DNA of 64,000 nucleotides from Methylophaga nitratireducenticrescens (GTDB lineage Bacteria > Pseudomonadota > Gammaproteobacteria > Nitrosococcales > Methylophagaceae), in the NCBI RefSeq assembly GCF_000260985.4, contig NC_017857.3, forward strand, positions 1,984,001-2,048,000, written 5' to 3'. Position numbers and translations under genes: made by a program. Below, in pieces: positions 17,566-25,500 of this stretch. The notes under the pieces were generated by a model, which ran no database searches, was not told the origin of the DNA, and saw nothing but the letters and a program-made list of their open reading frames with translations. Each line of letters starts with the position of its first letter. The first letter of the stretch is position 1.

Positions 17566-18234
17566 TTGCGAATTTTGTTAATCGAAGATGATCAGCTATT
17601 AGCATTAGGGATCATAACCGCATTAAAGCGTATGGGGTATCAATTAGAACATTGCACGACAGGATTACATGCTAAACAAGCTGTTTTGAACGGTGAGTTT
17701 GCGTTAATGATTCTGGATCTAGGATTACCCGATGGCTCAGCTGTTCCACTAATTAAATCTATACGTAAAAATGGACATAGTCTGCCTATTTTAGTCTTAA
17801 CAGCACAGGACCAAATCGAAATTAAGCTAGCTGCTTTAAATAATGGTGCAGATGATTACCTAGTGAAACCAACCGATGTTCGTGAAATTGAAGCTAGAAT
17901 TCGTGTACTAGTAAGACGCAGTTCGGAACGTAAGGATGATATTTTATTTATTTCAAGCTTGAGATTAGATTTACAGACTCATGACTGTGAATATAACGGT
18001 CAGAGCGTCATATTAACAAAACGAGAATTTCTTTTGTTAAAGGAGTTTATGATGAACCCCAATCGTATTCTAAGCAGACAATATCTTGATGAATTAAGTT
18101 ATGGTTGGGAGGGTGACATAGACAGCAATGCAACCGAAGTTCATATTCATCATCTGAGAAAAAAACTATCAAATGATTTGTTTAGAACCGTAAGAGGAAT
18201 TGGGTATATGTTAGTAGAAGAATATGACGTTTAA
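17566..18234 (+). CDS. OmpR-family response regulator, PmrA/QseB-like (cargo copy)
   Basis: 222 residues starting at TTG 17566 behind GAGGAAAA. The receiver domain has Asp8/Asp9 and phospho-acceptor Asp51 (LDLGLPDG), and a KP motif (LVKPTD); a winged-helix domain follows (about 125-220), ending in VRGIGYMLVEE. It overlaps the sensor kinase gene by 11 nt. The CTTAAG-type boxes around the cargo fit PmrA-class regulators. A paralogue is at 47786-48457. Confidence 0.9.
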   Translation: MRILLIEDDQLLALGIITALKRMGYQLEHCTTGLHAKQAVLNGEFALMILDLGLPDGSAVPLIKSIRKNGHSLPILVLTAQDQIEIKLAALNNGADDYLVKPTDVREIEARIRVLVRRSSERKDDILFISSLRLDLQTHDCEYNGQSVILTKREFLLLKEFMMNPNRILSRQYLDELSYGWEGDIDSNATEVHIHHLRKKLSNDLFRTVRGIGYMLVEEYDV

Positions 18235-19603
18235 CTCGATCAAATTATGGTTGTTAGTTAGTATTAATCTACTGATGATCATCATATTAGGGATGACAGC
18301 TTCAATTTCGTACCATAACTCACTTCACGAAATGGACGAGATTTATGATGCTCAGCTTGCTCAAACTGCACGCTTATTGTGGACCTTATATAAAGTTAAC
18401 CCCAACAAATTTTCTGAAGATCCCATTGTAATCCCTGTGCCCACAAGAATTGATACAGGTGAACAGCTTACCTCTGCACAAGAAAGGATGTTCCCAGAGC
18501 ATAAATATGAAAGCAAAATTGCTTTTCAGATATGGCGTAATGAAAAGTTAATATTACTATCAGAAAATGCCACTTCTTTTTTAGCACAAAGTAAAACAGA
18601 AGGCTTCCATGAAATAGCGGAAAAAAATTATAAATGGATAACCTTTAGTTTGTATGATCCTGTCGAAGATATTTGGGTCAATACATCTCAGCGAGAAGAT
18701 GTTCGCAGTGAAATGAGTGGACACATGGCGGCAACGCAAATACGACCCTTATTATTATTAATTATTCCATTAAGTATTTTAATTTATTTTATTATTGGAC
18801 TAAGTTTAAGACCACTTAGTCACTTAAGCCAACAGTTAAGAGATAAAAAACCTGAAAAGTTAACTGAAGTTCACACCAACTTGCCCAGTGAATTAAAACC
18901 AATACAAGTAGCCATTAATGGTTTGTTAAAAAGGATAACTCTTTATCTTGATAAAGAAAAAAGATTTATCATCGATGCATCACATGAACTTAGAACACCG
19001 CTAAGTATTCTTCAATTACATGCTCAAAATCTCAACTCGGATTTAACCGAACAAGAAAAACAACAAGCAATTTCGGCAATCGATACTGGCAGTAAAAGGA
19101 TGGTTCATCTGGTCAATCAATTACTTGCTATGGCAAGAATTGAGCAGTCTTCTCTACTCGCTCCTCAAAGGCTTAATGTGAATGATTTGCTTGAACAAAG
19201 CATGTCACAGCTATCAATCCATCAATTAGAGAAAGTAAGCTGGTCAACTAAGATTGATAGAAATTGTGAAGTTTATGGTGATCCATCTTTACTGCAAATA
19301 GTGATGCGAAATTTATTGGATAATGCGGCCAAATATTCAGAGCAAGAACAAGTAGTTGAAATTGAAGTAACAAATGCTCCAGAAAATAATATTCTAATTA
19401 CAATTAAAAACAATAACAACATTATTACGGAGTCTGATCGTTTGGGAGAACGCTTTTATAGGCATAGCCAGCACCAGCATATTGCAGGGGCTGGACTCGG
19501 ATTATCGATAGTAATGATGATTATTGATTTACATCAAGGCCAAATCACTTTCACACAGCAAAAAGAACAGTTTGAAGTAAAAATAATATTGCCAATAAAT
19601 TAG
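18224..19603 (+). CDS. Sensor histidine kinase, PmrB/QseC-like (cargo copy)
   Basis: 459 residues: a membrane helix at about 8-28, a periplasmic sensor of about 140 residues with the FQIWRNEKL strand typical of QseC-type 2CSK_N sensors, a second helix at about 174-196, then HisKA with His254 (DASHELRTPLS) and an ATPase domain (NLLDNAAKYS, GAGLGLSIV). EMDE at residues 36-39 is an ExxE sequence of the kind that binds ferric iron in Salmonella PmrB, although one match proves little. Translationally coupled to the regulator. Its stop directly precedes the eptA box. Confidence 0.9.
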   Translation: MTFNSIKLWLLVSINLLMIIILGMTASISYHNSLHEMDEIYDAQLAQTARLLWTLYKVNPNKFSEDPIVIPVPTRIDTGEQLTSAQERMFPEHKYESKIAFQIWRNEKLILLSENATSFLAQSKTEGFHEIAEKNYKWITFSLYDPVEDIWVNTSQREDVRSEMSGHMAATQIRPLLLLIIPLSILIYFIIGLSLRPLSHLSQQLRDKKPEKLTEVHTNLPSELKPIQVAINGLLKRITLYLDKEKRFIIDASHELRTPLSILQLHAQNLNSDLTEQEKQQAISAIDTGSKRMVHLVNQLLAMARIEQSSLLAPQRLNVNDLLEQSMSQLSIHQLEKVSWSTKIDRNCEVYGDPSLLQIVMRNLLDNAAKYSEQEQVVEIEVTNAPENNILITIKNNNNIITESDRLGERFYRHSQHQHIAGAGLGLSIVMMIIDLHQGQITFTQQKEQFEVKIILPIN

Positions 19604-19604
19604 A

Positions 19605-19621
19605 TTTAAGCATTTTTTAAG
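19605..19621 (+). promoter_or_regulatory. PmrA-type box before eptA
   Basis: TTTAAG-CATTT-TTTAAG fully fits (Y)TTAA(K)-N5-(Y)TTAA(K). TATAGA begins about 8 nt beyond as a possible -10, and the eptA start follows at 19671. The site begins 1 nt after the sensor kinase stop codon, so eptA can be read from its own regulated promoter. Confidence 0.7.
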
Positions 19622-19670
19622 ATTCAACTTATAGAGTGGGAGTTAATAACTTTATAAGTGAAATTTAACA

Positions 19671-21308
19671 ATGTTATCTCTCGCAAAAAAATCTTCATCT
19701 TATTTACAAAGTAATACATTTTATATAGCGATTAGTAACTCAATAGCAATCCCATCTTGGGTATATATAATTTTGTCATCACTATTTATCACTGTTGCTT
19801 ACAATTTACCTATATTTTATTTTCTATTCAATCAACTTAACGCTTTTGAGCCATCGCTACAATTTAAGATAGTCGCTCTTAGTTTTATGATGAATCTTAT
19901 ATTGGTTTCATTATTCTCGTTTAAAAGACTGTTAAAAGGTTGGCTCCTGATACTAATTACTATTTCGGCCTTTAGCAGCTACTTCATGATGAAGTATGGC
20001 ATCCTCATTGATAAGGATATGCTGCAAAATGTGGTTGAAACGGATTGGAATGAAACTCAAGGCTTGATTGGGACCGGATTATTTTTTCATTTAGTATTGT
20101 TTTTGTTTATACCTGCCATGATTAACAAAAAAATGAATATACAATGGGGAGGTTTTGGACATCAACTAAAAGTATGGCTCACACTTCTAATAATAACTTT
20201 TATCCTCCTCGCAGGATTTTTACAGTTTAACTACAAAGAACTTTCTTCCTTTTTTAGAAATCACCGTGAAGTTAAGCATCTAGCCGTGCCATTCAATGCC
20301 ATTTCAGCAAGTATTTCTGTCGGGGAAAAAATAGTAGCCTCCGCTTTTCCAACTGAATTTCAATTGGTAGCATTGAATGCAAAGTTAACTACACCAATTA
20401 ATAAAATTAAACCAAATTTATTTGTAATGATCGTAGGCGAAACGGCAAGGGCAGATCATTTCACTCTCAATGGTTATCATAGAAATACAACACCAAAGCT
20501 ATTGCAACTGCTAGATAATGCTCCTGATTCAATGGTGAACTTTAGTGAGGTTGCTTCGTGCGGAACGGCAACAGCTATCTCTGTTCCATGCATGTTTTCA
20601 TACCTTAATCAGGCAAGTTATGATGCTGATATAGCCAAAAATAGTGACAATGTACTCGACATTCTTCAACGAGCAGGCGTTGATGTAACTTGGTTGGATA
20701 ACAATTCAGGTTGTAAAGGGATGTGTGACCGTATTCCTACTCAAGATATTATTGATTGTGATGGTGAGAAATGTAGTGATTTGGAATTAATTCCAGCATT
20801 TGAAATTAAAGTAGCTTCAATACCGCCTTCAAAAGATGCATTTATCGTCATGCATCAGTTAGGTAGCCATGGCCCGGAATATTTTAAACGTAGTACAGTA
20901 AGCCAAAAGAAATTTTTCCCTGAATGTGAAACAAATCAACTGCAAAAGTGTACACAACAAGAGATCATTAACGCTTATGACAACAGTATTTTAGCTACGG
21001 ATGAACTAATTTCTGAAACCATTGAATCATTAAAGACCCTTGAGTCTAAATATAATGTAGGGCTCCTATACGTCTCTGATCATGGTGAATCTCTGGGGGA
21101 AAACGGTGTATATCTCCACGGACTGCCCTATCGAATTGCTCCTGAAGCCCAAAAACATGTTCCGATGCTAATCTGGTTATCTGATAGCTTTAAACATGAA
21201 AATAATTTTGATTGGGAAAATACGATAGCAAACAAAGACAAATCAATAAGCCATGATTTACTATTTAACTTGATACTTGAACTTATGAATATAAAGGAAA
21301 ATCGATAA
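19671..21308 (+). CDS. eptA: Lipid A phosphoethanolamine transferase (EptA/MCR family)
   Basis: 545 residues, full family length. Five membrane helices lie in the first 200 residues; the periplasmic sulfatase domain carries Glu257-Thr258 in IVGETARADHF (nucleophilic threonine and metal ligand), SCGTATAISVPCM, GCKGMC, HQLGSHGP and SDHGESLGE, including paired cysteines for disulphides. The enzyme moves phosphoethanolamine from phosphatidylethanolamine to lipid A phosphates, lowering surface charge and polymyxin binding. Its diacylglycerol product would be used by DgkA upstream. All key residues are present, so it should be active. Confidence 0.93.
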   Translation: MLSLAKKSSSYLQSNTFYIAISNSIAIPSWVYIILSSLFITVAYNLPIFYFLFNQLNAFEPSLQFKIVALSFMMNLILVSLFSFKRLLKGWLLILITISAFSSYFMMKYGILIDKDMLQNVVETDWNETQGLIGTGLFFHLVLFLFIPAMINKKMNIQWGGFGHQLKVWLTLLIITFILLAGFLQFNYKELSSFFRNHREVKHLAVPFNAISASISVGEKIVASAFPTEFQLVALNAKLTTPINKIKPNLFVMIVGETARADHFTLNGYHRNTTPKLLQLLDNAPDSMVNFSEVASCGTATAISVPCMFSYLNQASYDADIAKNSDNVLDILQRAGVDVTWLDNNSGCKGMCDRIPTQDIIDCDGEKCSDLELIPAFEIKVASIPPSKDAFIVMHQLGSHGPEYFKRSTVSQKKFFPECETNQLQKCTQQEIINAYDNSILATDELISETIESLKTLESKYNVGLLYVSDHGESLGENGVYLHGLPYRIAPEAQKHVPMLIWLSDSFKHENNFDWENTIANKDKSISHDLLFNLILELMNIKENR

Positions 21309-21343
21309 TAGATCCGACACAACCATGCTCTGCTCTATCTGAT

Positions 21344-21360
21344 CTTAACTAAGTCTTAAT
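21344..21360 (+). promoter_or_regulatory. Orphan PmrA-box-like site near the inner right end
   Basis: CTTAAC-TAAGT-CTTAAT is one base from the PmrA pattern. TAATCT, or TTAATAAT slightly nearer, follows within about 5-8 nt. No gene follows: about 100 bp later the inner right-end repeats begin. Confidence 0.5.
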
Positions 21361-21460
21361 GCCATTAATAATCTCGGTAAAATCCAGATATTCATTGCAA
21401 CAAACTAAGTCTCATAGTTACATATTAATTTTAATACCCCAAAAGAAGTATCACATCTTT

Positions 21461-21608
21461 TAAGACATTTTTTTACTATCAAACCACGCTTAAGCTCGAC
21501 TTTTACTACAAAAACATGGGCTGACTTTTACTACTGGGAAAAATTAGTCTGAATATAGATCAATGGTTTAGCTGAAAACAAATAGACACGCTTTTTGTAA
21601 GAGTCACA
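21461..21608. repeat. Inner transposon right end (R1), four TnsB-type sites
   Basis: Four repeats of the type GACTTTTACTAC occur (near 21461, 21490, 21519 and 21582), followed by the terminus GTAAGAGTCACA ending at 21608. Read on the other strand the terminus is TGTGACTCTTAC, close to the left terminus TGTGATTCTTAG. The array matches the outer right end R2 along its length. Confidence 0.8.
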
Positions 21609-21791
21609 GTCCTTTTTATAGTTTTTAAGCAACTTCAATATCTCGTTTAAGGTTTTCTTAGCGAAAGAGTCATGCTTTGATGCTTCATCAATTTTTTTGC
21701 ATAACTTAAGTGAGAATGAAAACAGAATCCCATTGTGACCATACCCATGTTGTTCTCTTATTAATTCTTGTATCCGATCATGCAGATTCAT
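21609..21791 (-). pseudogene. Gene cut by the inner right end
   Basis: A leftward frame starts with ATG at 21791 (MNLHDRIQELIREQHGYGH) and crosses the R1 terminus at 21608, ending inside the transposon at 21531. About 61 codons lie outside the transposon end and read as a helical, lysine-rich protein start. The simplest view is that insertion of the element cut this gene and replaced its 3' part. No family recognised. Confidence 0.5.
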
Positions 21792-21800
21792 TGATAAAAA

Positions 21801-22103
21801 CTAATCATAATCAGCATCTGGAGAACCCCATTCTTGTCCAACTGGACCACCCAAGGCCCCTTGGAGCTTTCGCTGTTTACACCAAGCTATCGCCATTTCA
21901 TCGAGGACAGACACAGGAATTTTCACTGTCAAATGCCCAATACCATTTGAATTATTGTTTTCTGAATAGCTCACAGAAAACGTAGTAGGATTCTCAATAG
22001 ATAATGTTGCTGTGTTTACTTTGTTCTCATCAGAAAATACATCTTGATACAAAGTCGTTTCATATTGAGTATCCGAGCGATATATCCATTCTTTTGTACT
22101 CAT
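21801..22103 (-). CDS. Hypothetical protein (100 residues)
   Basis: A leftward frame of 100 residues, ten nucleotides upstream of the cut gene, so the two probably formed an operon. The product begins MSTKEWIYRSDTQYETT, has a beta-rich middle with a poly-asparagine patch, and ends in a distinctive WCKQRKLQGALGG...GSPDADYD tail. No signal peptide and no family recognised. It lies between the two right ends, in a stretch of broken genes. Confidence 0.4.
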   Translation of the reverse strand: MSTKEWIYRSDTQYETTLYQDVFSDENKVNTATLSIENPTTFSVSYSENNNSNGIGHLTVKIPVSVLDEMAIAWCKQRKLQGALGGPVGQEWGSPDADYD

Positions 22104-22143
22104 GAATTTACCCCACCCTCTATAGAATATGTAGATGCTGAAT

Positions 22144-22258
22144 TCAATTAACTACCAACTTCTTAAGTGAACAGCCAACAAACTTAATATAGAGCATAGC
22201 AAATGATTCAATTTTCTTGTAAAAATCATTATGAGACATAGGTTTAGAAAATCTTAAT
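22144..22258 (-). pseudogene. Gene remnant next to IS3 end
   Basis: The last 37 or so codons of a leftward frame (FSKPMSHNDFYKKIESFA in outline, ending KKLVVN) begin exactly where the IS3-type terminal repeat stops at about 22259. It looks like the 3' piece of a gene cut by an insertion sequence. The larger open frame starts inside the IS remnant and is artificial. Confidence 0.35.
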
Positions 22259-22450
22259 TGAATCGTCCCGAGTTTTTCGGAGGGATTTTTATTTGAGTCA
22301 TGCGGCAGCAGACTCGGCTTGTTGATAATACATATTTTCATACTCTACGGGTGGAATATCCTCAATCGGACCCAGTAGTCTTCGATTGTTGAACCAGTCC
22401 ACCCAGTTCAATGTGGCATGTTCTACTTCGTCCAGTCCTTTCCATGAGCC
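22259..22450 (-). mobile_element. IS3-family remnant (3' end of transposase and terminal repeat)
   Basis: Codons at about 22298-22450, reading leftward, give WKGLDEVEHATLNWVDWFNN, RRLLGPIEDIPPVEYE and YYQQAES, the C-terminal end of an IS3-family OrfB transposase. After the stop comes the IS3-type terminal sequence, TGAATCGTCCCGAG... at 22259-22284 on the plus strand. Everything upstream of about 22450 is lost, so the element is dead. Confidence 0.8.
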
Positions 22451-22579
22451 AAGTCTGTGGTTCTTTACCCTGACTTTGCGTACACTTCTAAGAGGCCTGA
22501 TGATGGAGACTAATGGTCTAATAAGGCCTACCACCTAGGGTAAATTATTTGATGACTAAAACTTAGAAGTGAGAAGGAC

Positions 22580-25500
22580 TTGTCCAAAATAGATTTGAAG
22601 ATAAAAGCAAATAATGACACGAAACAGCACGTCATTTTTGTTCATGGGCTAGACGGAAACTCAACAGACACATGGCAGTCTTCATCACTGATCCCTGAAT
22701 TCTGGCCACGTTGGATAAATGATAATTCAAATGAAATTTCAATATGGACTATTGATTATTCTGCAGATAAAAGTCTTTGGTTTGGGGGGGAAGCAATGCA
22801 TCTGACAGATCGAGGACTGAACCTTCTCTCTTTACTACTTACTAAGCCCCAACTTCAACAAGGTGAGATAATTTTTATAGGCCATAGTCTCGGAGGTCTT
22901 GTTATCAAACAAATATTGAGAAACGCTGAATCTGAGGCAAACTCTAATGCAAAAGCTAATGACTTTATTAAACGAGCACGCCGAGTTGCTTTTTTAGCGA
23001 CACCACATTCAGGATCACCTCTAGGTAGTAGAGCCAATTTTTTTCGAATTTTCGCTAGACCTAGTCAAGCCAGTTATAGTCTTATTCTAAACAGTCCACA
23101 ACTTCGAGATCTCAATAATTGGTACAAAAAATGGGCTAGCACGCAAGAAATTGAGCATCTTGTTTTATTTGAGACTAGATCCTCAAAAATATTTTGGTGT
23201 TATAAAGAATTAATTGTCCCTGCCAATAGTGCTGACCCAGGGGTTGCTCACACCGCTATACCCGTTGATGCAGACCATTATAGTATCTGTAAACCACAAG
23301 ATAAAAGCTCTGAGATATACACTCACATTCTTAATTTTATCCAGAAAGAGCTGAAAACCCTTCATCGAAATACTGTAATCGAGCAAAAAATTGATTTAGT
23401 TAGGGAGACTACAGTAAAAGGCATCTCTACCATAAGCAGCAAATTATCAGCTCAGCCTATAGAAACAGCTAATCTAGTTGTAGAAAAATTAAATGATAAG
23501 CTGTCTTCGATGGCTTCTACTGAAAACTTTAGTGGAAGTGAAATTATTGATATTGATATAAATAAAGAACTTACAATCATTAGAAAATCACGTTTTCTCC
23601 GTGGATTTCAAACACAAGAAAGAGCAAAAGACTTAGTTCGTAAAATTTTGTCGGGAAACTTAAAAAACGGCTCCACACAGATTAAATGTCTAGCGTTGTC
23701 ATGGTGTGCACGCTTTTTGAGTAGTGGTGAAAACCGCTGTATAGCAGAAAATGCCATTGATGAAGCTAAAAAGCTAGGTACTACAGAAGAAATTATCATC
23801 GCAGAAGCATTTATTAATGTGAGTTCAGAAAATGTGTTTGATATTGTTGCAAACCTAATGGTTACACCAACTGAACTGAAATATTCAGCAGCTTATATGC
23901 TCATAAACTTAAACAAATGCCCCCAAGAAGCACTAGATTGGAAACAAAGTTCAAACCTTCAATTGTCTCAGTTTGATTCCGAAGGTAAAACAGCAATCAT
24001 TACTACTCTATTTGCTCTTCAACAATGGGAACTATTAATTGACAATATTTCAACAATCAATGACTCAGATTATAAAGACTATCCTGCACTATTAAATCTC
24101 GTAGCAATGGCGCATTTAATTCAAGTAGTGCCAGATGAGTATCGATATATAATAACTAATTCTATTCCTAATAAAATAGGCCAGTTTCCTTTAGCATCTG
24201 ATGCTGTTGCTCTTGAACATAGAAGCAGAGCAATTGATTTGCTTATCACTTGTAGCAGTATAGCCAGAGATTTAGGCTGTGAGGATATCGCCAAAACCGT
24301 CGAAGATTATCGATTATGGCTACAATTAGAAGATTCATTTCAATCTTCAAAGGCTAAACAAGAACTTGAGAATAGTATCTCAAATGATGCCGCTCTCCTC
24401 CTACGTCGCTTTCCACTTGCGTTCAATGTTGGAATTAGAGTAGATCTCGATATTGTTGAAAAAGAAATTGATCGTCGAACTGCCCTATCAAGAGGGAAAG
24501 ATCTTGATGCGGCAATGGCAAGGTTTGAACTTCTACTGTGTCTAAAAGACGCTAAACACGCATATAAATATTTAGAAAAACACCGACAACAAATTGAGCT
24601 AGTTATTAAGCCAGATGTTCTATCTTGTATTGAAATTGAGGCTTTGGCTCAATCCGGAGAAACAAACCAAGCAACAAATTATCTTGAAAACATTGCGGAC
24701 AGCACATTAAATTTAGCGCAACTTGAGCGCTTAAAAATAATAATTGCCACTTGTAAAGACAAAGATCACGACTTAGCTTCTTTATTGGTTTCACAATATG
24801 AAAAAACTGGCCATATCAATGATCTAGTGATATTAGTTAACTCTTTAAAGACTAGAAAACACCATCCCAAATTACTCCAATACTCTCTATGTTTATTTGA
24901 AAAAACAAAAGCCGTTGAGGATGCGAACACTCTAGTTAACGCATGGAGTGAATGCGGAGGCTTTAAAGAAATTGGTGAATTTTTAAGACAACATCCAGAG
25001 TTTCTCCTGCAATCACATATTCTTCAAGCCCACTGGGCATGGACTCTTTACCGTGAAGGCAATTTAGTTGATAGCCAAGCAGAACTCGATAAATTAACGG
25101 CTCAAATAAATGAAGCTTATTGCAGAGATTTACAGATAAATATAGCAATTACTAGTGGGAACTGGGAGTTACTGCTTCCTTTTCTTGAAAATGAATGGTT
25201 AAACCGCGAGCAACGAACAGCAAATGAGTTGTTAACTGCTGGTCAATTGGCAAAAGTTGTCCAAAGTAGAAGAGCAAAAGAATTCATTATTGCTGCAGCT
25301 GGAAAAGCTAATAACTCTCCTGAAGTACTTATGTCGGCATATTTTACTGCTACCGCAATGGGGTGGGAGGATGAAAGCTATACAGCTCAATGGTTTAGTG
25401 ATGCCAATGAAAGTGATTCTATCCATCAAATAAGTTTGCAAGATCTTTATGAACTAATTCCAAAATGGCGTGAACGAGATAGAAAAGTATGGCAAGCCTT

